64,000 nt of DNA from Pictodentalium vernedei (lineage: Eukaryota; Mollusca; Scaphopoda; Dentaliida; Dentaliidae). A model generated the notes under the pieces. That model made no database searches. It was given only the letters and a program-made list of their open reading frames with translations, and was not told the DNA's origin. Shown here one piece after another: positions 1 through 10,516 of this stretch; the first letter of the stretch is position 1; every line of letters starts with the position of its first letter. The stretch is from NCBI GenBank assembly GCA_031216915.1, contig CM062292.1, forward strand, positions 4,336,457 through 4,400,456, given 5' to 3'. A program made the position numbers and the translations under genes.

Positions 1-1
1 C

Positions 2-584
2 TATTCGTTCGCCAACGTCACTGAAAAGAATAATGCGTTCAAGTATTTCAACGGAGTGGATTGGTTTGAGATTCAGTTTCCCAAAGGGAGTTACGACATA
101 GACGATCTGAACCATCACATCCAGACGAGACTGAAGACCGACGGTCACGGAAGCAACATGCTAAGACTCGCTCCCAATATGAGTACTCTACAGATGATAT
201 TAGACTTTAGAGATAATTTTGAGTGGATTTTAGTGCAGAAGATTCGATCAGTAAGATGTTGGGATTCGATCAAATGATGTATCGAGGTCACGCTATGTCC
301 GAAAATATGGTTGACATTCTCGCAGTCAATAGCATTTTATTGGATGTCAATTTGATCATGGGAAGTTAGGACAGCCTATGATCTACTCGTTCTTTCCGGA
401 CGTTTTGGCAGGTTACAAGATCGTGGAGCAACCTTGAAATCTCGTCTATCTACCCGTGATCCTGGACACGTTGTATAGCATTGAAACCACATTGACGGAT
501 CAGAACGGCGATCTGTTAGATATTCATGGAGAGAGAGTGACTATATGATTCCACATCAGGAGAGATATGAAAAAAAATAAATAA
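2..584 (+). pseudogene. Broken virus-like gene, possible minor capsid protein
   Basis: The reading frame is already open at the left edge, so the 5' end lies outside the window. The first frame runs to a TGA at 275-277. Homologous-looking sequence continues in a second frame from about 223 to a TAG at 367-369, and in a third frame from 372 to a TAA at 582-584, with TGA codons inside it. That makes two frameshifts and several stops. The first frame contains the motif FPKGSYDIDDLN and later frames contain IYSFFPDV. I associate such sequences with anonymous proteins of virus-like elements in invertebrate genomes. A capsid role is inferred from the neighbouring genes, not shown. The gene is not functional as it stands. 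Confidence 0.5.
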
Positions 585-747
585 TTTGAAAAATAATATC
601 TTAAAAAAAAATATTTTTTTTTTTATTTAAAGAAGTTTTAGGTTTTATTTTACATATTATATAAGAATTGAAAAAAAGAAAAAAAGGAAACTTATAATAT
701 TAATAATTTAAAAATAATATATAATCAAATAAAAAATAAAATAAAAT

Positions 748-1372
748 ATGAGTCAATACATAGTTAAAAACGTGAACATATCCGAAGGACAGAATGCTAA
801 ATTTTGCAGAGCATTGAGAAATCGAGGCGAGGCTTTTAGATTTAAATTCAGTCTTCAAGATCTAGAGAGTGACGGTCATGATCGGATCACCTGGACTAAA
901 ACTCAAATCAAAAGGATGGAGAAAGCGATTCGTAATCGAATGGGAAGGATGGCGAGACTGAGTCCCACTCAATTGGAATATAATCTGAGTATGAAAGATG
1001 CTTTCTTACCGCTTTTGGCGGGACTCGCCACCAAAGTATTACGCATTCTCACAAAGACGGTGTTGCCAGCTCTGGGCGTGGGAGCTCTCTCGGGACTCGC
1101 TAGTTCGGGAGTCGACAAATTTATGGGTAGAGGATTGTTTGTGAAGAAGGGAAACGGACATTTTTTTGAAAAAGGGAGGAGCTGTGTGTCGCATAGACGT
1201 CGAAGGTAAAGGATTGTATCTAGGACCCGTGAGAAAGGGTGGTGGTGATGCTTTCCATGTAGACAGTTTCTCTCTGAAGACCGGAGAGAATGTGGAACCG
1301 ATTGGTGAAGGTTTGTTGTTTGGTCCAAATTCGCTGTTTAAGAATATACCCCTTTTGAGTATGTTATTATAA
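748..1372 (+). pseudogene. Virus-like late protein with glycine-rich hydrophobic segment, frameshifted
   Basis: An ATG at 748 opens a frame of about 153 codons. The protein has a basic N-terminal half, then a hydrophobic Ala/Leu/Gly stretch (about residues 85-125) ending in a GRGLFVKKGNG-like motif. The same similarity carries on in another frame from about 1166 to a TAA ending at 1372, with the glycine-rich GLYLGP and GPNSLFKNIPLL motifs. One frameshift near the T/A runs at 1158-1166 therefore splits the gene. The order of basic region, hydrophobic region and Gly-rich repeats resembles small core or membrane-active proteins of adintovirus-like elements. That assignment is from memory and needs a profile search. 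Confidence 0.5.
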
Positions 1373-1439
1373 AAATAACAATTAAAAAAAATAAAATGAA
1401 GCAAAAGGAGAGAAAAAAGGAAAACAACTTCCAACAGAT

Positions 1440-1744
1440 GTGTTAACAAAACATTCATTTTACGAAAAGCTTTTAGCTTTTTCTAAACATTTACACAAGT
1501 ATGCTTTAGAAAGAATTCAATTGGAACAAATCGTACACGACGCATGTTTATACGTGTACAGAACGTTGTTTTCATTAATATTGTTATTCATATTCTTAAA
1601 TCGAAGCTATTTCAAAAATATCGAAAGGATGAAGTGTCTTACCAAGATTATCACATGATTATAGATACCCTACATTGTTTAAAATACGAAATGAAACTTG
1701 TAGAATGTTACAATTATGCAAAATATCCTTACATTATTTATTAG
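1440..1744 (+). pseudogene. Possible small gene remnant in virus-like element
   Basis: Two overlapping open frames on + (1440-1658 and 1544-1744) together look like one alpha-helical, Leu/Lys/Tyr-rich protein that changes frame near 1550-1600. No known domain is recognised. It is listed because it sits in line with the other genes of the element, is denser in coding-like composition than the flanking A/T-rich spacers, and is on the same strand. Chance open frames in AT-rich DNA are a real alternative. Confidence 0.25.
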
Positions 1745-2169
1745 TTAATGTATTCGATCGTGGTGGTGGTGATGAAAATATTGAAAAATCCATTCGCCCA
1801 TGTGACGAATTTATTCGCAGATTACACTCGTTTGTATCAAATAGGTCGTGAATAGAATTTGCTATAACGTTAAAAATCATTATGGATTATTTCCCATATC
1901 ATTCTAATGATGACGATGAAAAAAAAAATGGTTTTATCGAAATACGAAAAGCATAAAATCCTTCTTTCAAAAAAATGTCATCTCTTTCCTATAATAATAC
2001 ACGTGATCATAATAGACGAGAAGTATTTGTTCATTCGGTTGATGATGTGAAGAATAGAATGTGTTGTTATAAAAAAACGTAATATATAAAAAAAGAAAAA
2101 TAAAAGAAAAAAATAATAGAAAAAAAATAAGAATAGAAACAATTTTTTTTTATATATATAATAAAAATT

Positions 2170-2424
2170 ATGAGTAAAACGGACGATTCCATGGAATCGA
2201 CAGCTTGGTTTCTTCGAAGGGCGCTGTGCAGAGCTTATGTGATCTGCGTGAACAAACAATTACCTCGCATCTTGAACGAAAGATGCCTCGGCTGTCGGGA
2301 GGAGAAAGCTTTTAACCACACTAATCATTCATGTTTTATGATGGAATGGGAAGACCTCGTCACCACGTATTTCATGCCCGCATTGGAATACGTCCAAAAA
2401 AGTTTTTATATACATATATATTAA
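2170..2424 (+). CDS. Small Cys/His protein of virus-like element, copy 1
   Basis: An ATG at 2170 opens 84 codons. The protein has a basic N-terminal part and a Cys/His cluster (RCLGCREEKAFNHTNHSC), with spacing CxxC then H..HxC, that could bind zinc. It ends with an acidic/aromatic helix (MEWEDLVTTYFMPALEYV). A second, diverged copy begins three bases downstream, so this is the left unit of a tandem duplication. Its last residues differ from the second copy, suggesting that the duplication breakpoint trimmed its 3' end. Function unknown. Similar Cys/His proteins occur in virus-like elements of invertebrates (recollection). Confidence 0.45.
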   Translation: MSKTDDSMESTAWFLRRALCRAYVICVNKQLPRILNERCLGCREEKAFNHTNHSCFMMEWEDLVTTYFMPALEYVQKSFYIHIY

Positions 2425-2426
2425 TT

Positions 2427-2834
2427 ATGAGTAAAAGAAACGATTCTGTGGAATCGAGGGCTTAGTTTTGTCGAAGGACGCTGTGCAGAGCTGACGCAAT
2501 CTGCGTGAATGAACATCTTCCTTGCATCTTGCATGAAAGATGCCTCGGCTGTCAGGAGGAGAGAGATTTTAACCATGTTAATCATTCGTGTCTTACGATG
2601 GAATGGGAAGACATCGTCAGTACGTATTTCATGCCCGCATTGGAATACGTCTGACGCAAGGATGTGATAGAATTTTGGAAGCAATTCGTGTCTTGCATTG
2701 GAGAACCTGAACCCACTAATTCAGAAGAGTTGAAGTTAGCGCATCGAGGTCTCACCACCGAAGACAGGGGATGCATTTTGGAATTTTCATTGAAAAGTTG
2801 GAGAACACTAAAAATTTTGTTTTTTGTTAAATAA
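2427..2834 (+). pseudogene. Small Cys/His protein of virus-like element, copy 2, two stops
   Basis: This tandem paralogue of the preceding gene starts at ATG 2427 and is about 60-70% identical over the first 75 codons. It keeps the RCLGCQEE and NHVNHSC cluster. Unlike copy 1 it continues another ~60 codons to a TAA at 2832-2834, so this copy shows the longer, probably original C-terminus. It is interrupted in frame by a TAG at 2463-2465 and a TGA at 2652-2654. The first is consistent with TGG to TAG, the second with CGA to TGA. Confidence 0.45.
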
Positions 2835-2867
2835 TAAGGGATAAAACAAATACATAAGAAATAGACA

Positions 2868-2869
<2 letters not shown>

Positions 2870-2930
<61 letters not shown>
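2870..2930 (+). repeat. (AAAT)n microsatellite
   Basis: About 15 tandem AAAT units end directly at the ATG of the next gene (2931). It could be a retroposon-type tail or simple slippage in the A/T-rich spacer typical of this element. Confidence 0.9.
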
Positions 2931-3605
2931 ATGAAAAAGGAAACTCAAAGTAAAAAAATCTATCCATCGTTAGAGAAGGCGAGCGTCAAGCCCACGGCAC
3001 CTTTTCTAACACCAGAAAGTGACGACGTGGGACAGAAGTATCGAATCAAACAAATCAATAGAATTCAATCATATCTGACCATCGAGATAGATTCTCGTTG
3101 TTCGCTCACTAAGAAATATTCGAGATTAGAGAAATTTGTGAATGGTCTGGATTTGACTCTCATTGCAGCCTCTATGGGTTTGAATGTTGCCAGAATCAAT
3201 CTATTATCGGTTGCCGTCATTGCTCTTCTGGCCATGTTGGCCGTAGAAGGACTGGCTTTGACTGCCATAATCGTTAGTACGATTGGAAATTTAATCGCTA
3301 AGAAATTATCTGTAAAGGCTAGATAGCATGAAAACATCAGCATTTTAGCCAATGCAAATATCGACACTGTGTCAGATAAGATCTCCCTAGCGTTGAAAGA
3401 TGGGAGGATTTCAGATGGCGAATACGTTGACATATTGAATGGAAAACAAAAATACGAAGTCATGAAAGCGAATATAAGAGTCAAGAGTCATCAGATCATC
3501 AAGGAAGAATTGAAGGATTCTCTCGTGGAAAAAGATAGGGAAGAAGCGAGACGATCGTTTTGTAAATTGTTGGATCCCAAAAAGATTCCGGAAGCAATCA
3601 ATTGA
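2931..3605 (+). pseudogene. Virus-like element protein with membrane-like segment, one in-frame stop
   Basis: One frame runs from ATG 2931 to TGA ending at 3605, broken only by a TAG at 3324-3326, giving parts of 131 and about 90 codons. The N-terminal part is hydrophilic (to about residue 70). A strongly hydrophobic region follows (about residues 78-125, rich in Ala, Leu, Val, Ile, Gly). The part after the stop is a charged helix with the motif KISLALKDGRISDGEYVDIL. The same layout, KYSRLEKF then hydrophobic then SDGE-type helix, occurs in anonymous proteins of invertebrate virus-like elements (recollection). A membrane or virion role is possible but unproven. Confidence 0.5.
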
Positions 3606-3710
3606 AAAAAAATATATATATAAAAGAAAAATTAAAAAAAAAAAATATATATATATATAAATTAAAAAAATACGAAAAATAAATAATTAAATTTATTCGA
3701 AAAAATAACC

Positions 3711-4052
3711 AAATGCAAGAGAGTTACCGATACTGTTAATGTTAAAAAAGTATTGGCAAAAAATAACAGACCCATGCTTCGCAGAATGTGTAAAGTGTGC
3801 CTTTTAACCAAGACACAATTCGTCAAAGTCGAAGTACATCTGTGAAGACATCAATTCATGGGACCGGGCACGAAATTAAATAAGAGATTGAATCGAGATC
3901 TGACTCCTAAGTCTTGGAGCAAGATCATTAATAGGGTGGATTCAGCTGCTTATGCTCATGATCTATGTTATGCTAAACATCCCGACTTTGAGACTCGTAA
4001 TCAAATCTGCAATAAAAACATGTTGACACAAATGAAAAATATATCGAGTTAG
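3711..4052 (+). pseudogene. Zn-ribbon-like segment plus phospholipase A2-like domain, one stop
   Basis: One frame covers a short Cys-containing segment (3711-3842) and, after a TGA at 3843-3845, a phospholipase-A2-like domain (3858-4052). The first part has the pattern KNNRPMLRRMCKVC, like a small zinc ribbon (DUF5679-type, recollection), but its first CxxC appears lost. The second part has the calcium-loop-like GPGTKLNKRL and the catalytic-type signature AYAHDLCY, an HD dyad followed by Y, as in parvovirus-type PLA2 domains. In viruses such domains help virions cross endosomal membranes. Here the frame is interrupted and no intact start is visible. Confidence 0.6.
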
Positions 4053-4162
4053 AATTCGAATTGGACGGACAAAAAATGTCCATCATTCGATAAAAAAAAA
4101 CAATAATAATTAAGAAAAAAATTAAAATACCAAAAAAGTAATAAATAAAATAATTAAAAATA

Positions 4163-4177
4163 CCCCCCCCCCCCCCC
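4163..4177 (+). repeat. Poly-C tract
   Basis: A run of 15 C residues lies in the spacer between two converging genes, followed by an A run and a short (AT)n. Confidence 0.9.
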
Positions 4178-4200
4178 AAAAAAAAAATATATATATATAT

Positions 4201-4247
4201 AATTGGATTTTGAAAAATTGAATATCAATTTCTTGAAATCCAATTTT
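4201..4247. terminator. Hairpin between converging genes
   Basis: The arms AATTGGATTT and AAATCCAATT form a perfect 10-bp inverted repeat, with a second inner near-palindrome around AATATC. It lies between the 3' end of the PLA2-like gene on + and the 3' end of the minus-strand gene at 4323, so it could stop transcription from both sides. The sequence shows the hairpin. The terminator role is inference. Confidence 0.4.
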
Positions 4248-4322
4248 TTTTTATTTTGAGTTGTCTCCACTACATCATAAAAGTGATTATATATATTTCA
4301 ATTTTTGTTTTTTTTTTTGTTT

Positions 4323-4709
4323 TCACTGTTTGTTCAGAGGATCAAATTCGATCAATAGACAGACCACAGAATTGGCGGCTCCTGGGTTATTGGTTTTCGT
4401 CTTGAAATTGATTCTATCCCTCATCTGCACCTTGAGAGGCATACTGAAGACGCTAGTGTTCGAGTGTTGATCCTTCATCTTTTCGACACTGTACCTCTTA
4501 TCGGTTTCCACACCGTTCACCACGTGATTTACGACTGCTCTATTGCTCGAGTCCATAGAAGTCAGACTCATTTGAATAATTTTGTCTCCCGCCGGCACGG
4601 AATATCCTATCTGGCCGTGCAGTTGTCCATCACCGCCGTTTCCGATTGACAATTCAGCTTTTTTCCACTTCTGACGTGCCGTTCTCCCTCTAAGTAGGAT
4701 TCCAAAGGT
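4323..4709 (-). CDS. C1q/TNF-like beta-sandwich-type protein of virus-like element
   Basis: An open frame on the minus strand runs from a stop at 4710-4712 to the TAA/TGA side at 4323, about 128 codons. No ATG is present near its start, so either the 5' exon or start is lost or translation begins at a non-ATG codon. It is rich in Gly, Ser, Val and Asn with motifs GDKIIQMSLTSMDSSNRAVV and INFKTKTNNPGAANSVV, which suggest a beta-sandwich. Similar proteins accompany the other genes of this element in invertebrates (recollection) and may be fibre or surface proteins. It converges on the PLA2-like gene and is the least damaged reading frame of the element. Confidence 0.45.
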   Translation of the reverse strand, partial: TFGILLRGRTARQKWKKAELSIGNGGDGQLHGQIGYSVPAGDKIIQMSLTSMDSSNRAVVNHVVNGVETDKRYSVEKMKDQHSNTSVFSMPLKVQMRDRINFKTKTNNPGAANSVVCLLIEFDPLNKQ

Positions 4710-4750
4710 TTACAATTGCACTCATCTGGGGAGAAGCCCTTGCATTTGTA

Positions 4751-4948
4751 ACACTACAACAAAAGCTAATGAAATGTCCATGCCAACCATCGAGCTCTAT
4801 TGCCCCATGAATTAAACTCATCTTGATCGTTCAAACAACGTAGACCTTGTTGAAAAAAATACCCATATTGTAAGTAGCAGTAATAACAAGATCCTGGTAG
4901 CCTCGCCCATTTGTAACAGGGGTGGCGTGAACGACTCACCAACGGCAA
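4751..4948 (-). other. Possible minus-strand cysteine-rich exon(s)
   Basis: The minus strand encodes a Cys/Trp/Tyr-rich stretch (HPCYKWARLPGSCYYCYLQY) ending at a TAG at 4766. Immediately downstream, a good acceptor (TTTTGTTGTAG, ending at 4754) precedes another Cys-rich segment (CYKCKGFSPDECNCK). Cysteine density and aromatic content are unusual for random DNA, so a terminal exon of a small secreted protein is possible. No start, no homologue and no poly(A) signal were identified, and the two pieces are in different contexts. Confidence 0.22.
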
Positions 4949-6297
4949 AAACCGTGGCCGAAATCTCGTTGTTGGTCTTCAGATTCGCGAGGATCGGGGT
5001 CAACTTGCAAATCATATGTTGTGGTCTGGGTGAACACACAATAAAAACGGAACAACAGTTTATACGTGGTTAATTGACAAGCCAAAAATAGCATGATATG
5101 AAATGGAGATGAATATGAATGATGGATCAAAAACCATGGACCCACCACACTTTCACCCAAAACAGGTTTAAATTCCACCCACCATATTTTCAGTAAATGT
5201 TGATAGTTCCTACAGAACTCGGACCTGTAGCGAATCACTGTCACAGATGTTCATGCGCACCAGGACCGAGCTGTGCGGCTCCCAGTATTACGGCACCCGT
5301 TGCGGTTAACCCTTTTACGGGTTAAAAAGTGTCCCCATAACTAACCTAGTGTATAGGCTTAAGTTTGGACAGCTAGATCAAAGCTTTATTGCCAAGCATA
5401 AAGCGGATGACGAATTATGAGCGAGACCGCTCTTGTATTGAATAATTTCGTGGGGAAAGAATTCGAATAATGGAATCTAATTGAGCCCTGGCTTTCAACT
5501 CGACGAACGAAACAACAGCACAATGCCCAACGGCGTGAACCAATAAGGTACATCGATTGATTTTGAACATAAAAATGACTAGAAGCCAACAGAAACAGAA
5601 TTAAACCTCCGTTGTGAGCAGACGAATTATAACAGTGTAATTTAGAACTTTTATTGAATATTATATTTCAACTTCTGCTACCAAATCCTTACACAGGTTT
5701 CGACTGAACTAGTAGACTAAATTTCCACTTATAAGATAGTCATTTCTCACCCACCTCTTCATATCAGTGTGGTGTATGGGGAACAGCCGAACACTTTTCA
5801 TACATTGTCCAGGTTTTTCAAATGCTCGCAAAAACAAAATTAACGAATTCACATTCAATATAGATGTATTCAGTCTTCTCTGTGGCTCTGAATTATTGAG
5901 TAACGAGGAAGGCCGTTTTATCTCTGAAGTGGTACCTTATTTTATCTTACATAGTAGACGTTTCCAGTGAACTAAAAATCTGCAGTAACCCGAGTAACAT
6001 TACTAAACCTCATTAGCATTAATTTACCAACATTGTATTGTTACGATTTGTTATTTTAATGTGTAATGTTTACATATAATATAATCATTGAATAAATATT
6101 TGTTTAAACTAAGATTCCATTGATTCATTGCAACCCAATGATTAAATCCCGTTCTGCTGATTTACTGTGTGTGCGGTGGTGGATGTTCAAATTTACCAGT
6201 AAAAAAATGCAAATATTGCAGAAAGTGGTGGGTGGGTACGAACATTGCTAAAACAGAAATCTTGTCCTTGTCTATCCAAATTTTATTCTTCCAACAC
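4949..6297. other. Non-coding stretch, nothing recognised
   Basis: Only short chance frames are seen on both strands, and no exon of the sulfotransferase gene is found here. The upstream exons of that gene therefore probably lie left of the window, beyond the virus-like element. Confidence 0.5.
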
Positions 6298-6385
<88 letters not shown>

Positions 6386-6386
6386 C
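6298..6386 (+). repeat. (CT)n microsatellite
   Basis: About 44 CT units with one GT interruption near the right end. It lies about 160 bp upstream of the sulfotransferase exon acceptor and is pyrimidine-rich on the sense strand. Confidence 0.95.
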
Positions 6387-6544
6387 CCACGGCTCTTGAA
6401 AAGGTGAGAATGGTAATTGGAATGTTTATGCTTTCAGCCGCCCGAAACAAAGAGAAAACAAGAAAGAAATCTATCTCGCTAAAGACAAATAATTTAACAT
6501 TTTTTCTTTAATAACTGTCCTAGCATTTTGTTTTACATTTATAG

Positions 6545-6648
6545 TGCCCTTTGGATCTTGGTTCGAGTATGTTAGGGCTTGGGAAGATACCTTCGATTCT
6601 GATGTGCAAATAAACCCCATTATTGTGTACTACGAAGACATGAAACGG
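6545..6648 (+). CDS. Cytosolic sulfotransferase, internal exon
   Basis: This 104-bp exon starts after the acceptor TTTACATTTATAG and ends before the donor GTAAGT. It encodes PFGSWFEYVRAW, then an acidic stretch, then IIVYYEDMKR. Those are hallmark motifs of cytosolic (SULT-type) sulfotransferases, which transfer sulfonate from PAPS to hydroxyl or amino groups of small molecules. The exon begins in phase 1 (two bases complete a split codon) and ends in phase 0, which fits the next exon at 10750. Upstream exons with the PAPS-binding loop are not in the window. Confidence 0.88.
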
Positions 6649-7220
6649 GTAAGTAATAACAGATTTAAAAGCTCTTATTTTTCTTCAGAAGATTATCAAA
6701 GTTCATAATCTACTCCAAATCATTAAAGAAGAGACCACTTGGATATTTTAAACCAGAATTCGAGAGTGGGATATAGTAAAGCATAATTCCTACCTGTGGA
6801 GATTTTACATGATTAACAACTCTATTCAGAACGCGCACACTCGTCTTTTTCGCATACCATAACGTATAGAACTTGAAAATAGCTTGTGAAAGTTTGAAAA
6901 ATGAAAATGTTCCTTATCATTTTTCTATCAGCAGCGCTTTTTTCCACGGCCTCACCTAACGTCTATGTTTCTAGGATCCAGCAAAACTGCGAACTTCAAT
7001 AATATACTTGGTTGTCCAGATAATTTGTTTCGAGTCGCGCCGATTCGACAGTTTTCGAATCGCCAAGACACCCTAGACACCTTGCTGAGTATCTCCGCTT
7101 GATCTCCGGCATAGGAGACCTGATGATAGAAGAAGAGTTACAAGCATTACCGTTTCGGAAACTTCTTTAATTGCGTTGGGGAATATTTTTTTTCTCCATT
7201 AACTTGCCCAAAATTGACTA
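6649..7220 (+). other. Intron of sulfotransferase gene, left part
   Basis: This follows the GTAAGT donor. No gene, RNA or clear repeat is recognised before the MITE at 7221. Confidence 0.5.
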
Positions 7221-7538
7221 TACAGTTAAAACTAGAAGTCCAGTCATGAAATGCGCACAAACAGCACGTCGATCTGCACGATAATCCACGCGTTATGACC
7301 ATAGTAAGGCTATCAAATTATGTACATATCACCTGTCCACAAGCAATGTTTCAGCCAATGGACCTCCGGGCAACCCGGAGGTCCATTGGCAGAAACATTG
7401 CCTGTGTTTCCTATGAGTAACCAGGAGAACCAGCCGTGCTTTGGATGCCATTCGATATGGCAATTGCGCGCAATTTCTACGCGCAATTAAGCCTAGATAA
7501 GCGCACAGTTCGTGACAGGACTTCTAGTTTTAACTGTG
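7221..7538. mobile_element. MITE family A, copy 1
   Basis: A ~318-bp non-coding element with terminal inverted repeats CAGTTAAAACTAGAAGTC and GACTTCTAGTTTTAACTG (variant here: CCAGTC at left). TA at the left end suggests Tc1/mariner-type mobilisation. The centre is a strong palindrome, GACCTCCGGGCAACCCGGAG with outer arms GCAATGTTTC and GAAACATTGC. Four more copies lie at 15850, 31032, 47041 and 49045. Confidence 0.9.
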
Positions 7539-7782
7539 GACTGTATGCCATCACCCATAAATTTTAACAAGGCACGACCATGTGAACAAATAATTCTGAC
7601 CAAAAATAATTTAGCATTCTACCAGTTAGCAAATACCAAAAAAACAAAAATAAAAAATAAAAATAAAAGACTCACTCTCTCGTTCATTTGAAATATTAAT
7701 TGCTGGAGAATCAAATTTATTTCTTTTTATTTGGCTCAATATTCATACCCTGTAAATGTAGAACTAAATGCGCTAAAGATCT

Positions 7783-8866
7783 GAAATTAATACACAGAAA
7801 TTAATACACAGAAATTAATACACAGAAAACAGAAATTAATACACAGAAATTAATACACAGAAATTAATACAATACACAGAAATTAATACACAGAAATTAA
7901 TACACAGAAATTAATACACAGAAATACACAGAAATTAATACACGGAAATTAATACACGGAAATTAATACACAGAAATTAATACACAAACAGAAATTAATA
8001 CACAGAAATTAATACACAGAAATACACAGAAATTAATACACAGAAATTAATACACAGAAATTTATACACAGAAATTAATACACAGAAATTAATACACAGA
8101 AATTAATACGCAGAAATTAATACACAGAAATTAATACTCAGAAATTAATACACAGAAATTAATACACAGAAATTAATACTCAGAAATTAATACACAGAAA
8201 TTAATACACAGAAATTAATACTCAGAAATTAATACACAGAAATTAATACACAGAAATTAATACACAGAAATTAATACTCAGAAATTAATACACAGAAATT
8301 AATACACAGAAATTAATACTCAGAAATTAATACAGAGAAATTAATACTCAGAAATTAATACACAGAAATTAACACACAGAAATTAATACACAGGAATTAA
8401 TACACAGCAATACACAGAAATTAATACACAGAAATTAATACACAGAAATACACAGAAATTAATACACAGAAATTAATACACAGGAATTAATACACAGAAA
8501 TACACAGAAATTAATACACAGAAATTAATACACAGAAATTAATACTCAGAAATTAATACAAAGAGATTAATACTCAGAAATTAATACACAGAAATTAACA
8601 AACAGAAATTAATACACAGGAATTAATACACAGCAATACACATAAATTAATACACAGAAATTAATACACAGAAATTAATACACCGAAATTAATACACAGA
8701 AATTAATACACAGAAATTAATACCCAGAAATTATCACACATAAATTAATACACAGAAATTAATACACAGAAATACACAGAAACTAATACACAGAAATTAA
8801 TACACAAAAATTAATACACAGGAATTAATACACAGAAATTAATACACAGAAATTAATACACGGAAA
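7783..8866 (+). repeat. 15-bp minisatellite (AATTAATACACAGAA)n
   Basis: About 70 units of AATTAATACACAGAA with point variants (CTCAG, CGCAG, CACGG) and regularly placed shorter units of about 9 bp (ATACACAGA). Some variant blocks repeat at a distance, suggesting that multi-unit segments were duplicated. The array is intronic. Confidence 0.95.
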
Positions 8867-10391
8867 TTTGGCAAATCAGACTTGACCTGTAGACTATCTT
8901 CGCAATCAGAGATAAGACTGACAAATGATACAATATATTTGGGCGGAATTCGGGTATTTGTGCGGCCCGCCGGACGGACGGAAAGACAACTTTACAGATC
9001 AACTTCCAACTGTGTGTGCATTATTTTTGTTTTAGTCTTAGTTGCTAACCCGGCACCTAACACCATGAGGACGAAAAACTCGCCACTCAAAACAGCAACA
9101 CCCAATACATGGACAATTATAATATTTGTTTTTATTGTTTAATACACTGCTCCACCCTTCATTTACTGAACTGATTGTGAAAGTAGGCATACATACGGAC
9201 GTCATAATGGGCGTCTCGAATGATGAGATTGACACTAACAGGGCCGCCGAGAGCGAGAAATGGCCCCGGGGCAATATGTAAAATGGTTATTATGAGCCCT
9301 GCGAGCGCCGAAAGCGCGAAGAGAAAATTGGGATGGGGTGAGGTGGTGATGGGGTGGGGGGGGGAGTTCTTGGGATTCCCCAATTTGTTTTTATTTTAAA
9401 TTCGTATATGGAGAACCATTCTCTGGCATTTTCTTGACAATATCTACACAATTATTTCCTTATAATTTGAGTAATAATCAATTACCGGTATTTTTGTATG
9501 TAAGGTGCATTATTTCGCCAAAGATAATCGTGGCCACCACGATGCAGGAAAGACTGGTGGAAAACCATCAAACTTGACCAAGTGAGTTTTATCTGAAGGG
9601 AACCTGGTCAGTAATGCAACAACGTACTCTTGTTACCTCCATCAGCGTCGCCAAAAGCTTCCCACGACTCTTGTCGATAGGTCAACCTACACTTTTTTAA
9701 AAATTCTAAAAATCCCGGGCCCGTTGCTCCACCGCATGCCCCTTATACGCCCTCTCTGCGCTAGTGTATACTTAATGCCCCATTCGCAATTCTTGTTTTG
9801 TCATCCTTCAAAAAATCAGAAAATCATGAGAATTGTATAAATTTAAGGGTGAGGAAACTAAACAAACCATATCTCTTCAACAGCAAATCAAAATCACTAA
9901 ACAGTGTTTTGATCATTTTTATGTGACTCGAAATTATTGTGGAGGTTAATCTTGTCTCCGGACAACAAAATTTGAACAAATTTTATTCGACTGAAAAGCC
10001 TGGAAATAAAGAATTTATATCGTAACCGATTTGTACATTAGGCAATATATCACGGTGGAAGCTATGAGAACAAGAGTAGTGATGCTTTTCCACCTTCTCG
10101 GTTTTCATTAAGCATGTCACGATGGTTACGTCTTAACATACTTTTCGCCGAAGTAAATGGCAAACACTAACGCCCGATCTCGCTTTGACGAGATGACGCG
10201 TTTATTTATGCTATTTATTTTAGCGGAAATGTCGTTGTGATGTAAAGGGCGGGCAACTCTATTCACTCGTGGAGACAACCCGTAACCTCTGAGTCGAGTA
10301 TGCACCACAATATTGTCTGGTCTCAGAGGAAAATATGTGGGATTAGGATTTGATTTACGCTGTAATAAACATTAATCAATAAAATAAATGA
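8867..10391. other. Intron stretch without recognised feature
   Basis: Short frames only. A G/C-rich interval lies at 9230-9370 with a G run at 9355-9364. No exon-like sequence fits the sulfotransferase between its two flanking exons, whose phases already match. Confidence 0.5.
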
Positions 10392-10516
10392 TTTTAATCA
10401 TCGAGCTCGTTCCAATGAGGGGTCATAACCTATGTTTTTGAGACAAACAATGAAAAAATTAGTCAATCACGAATTTCCTTTTGCAAGTGTCGTCTGCTTT
10501 TCAGGTTAGGTAAAGG
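10392..10516. mobile_element. MITE family C, degenerate half copy
   Basis: It shares the centre GAGCTCGTTCCAATGAGGGG and the terminal GGTAAAGGCTTA with the full palindrome at 11093-11341. Only the right half is recognisable. Confidence 0.5.

Noticed and set aside
6169-6511. Ser-Leu repeat protein frames at the CT microsatellite
   Set aside because: They arise from (CT)n only and lack any conserved flanking sequence.
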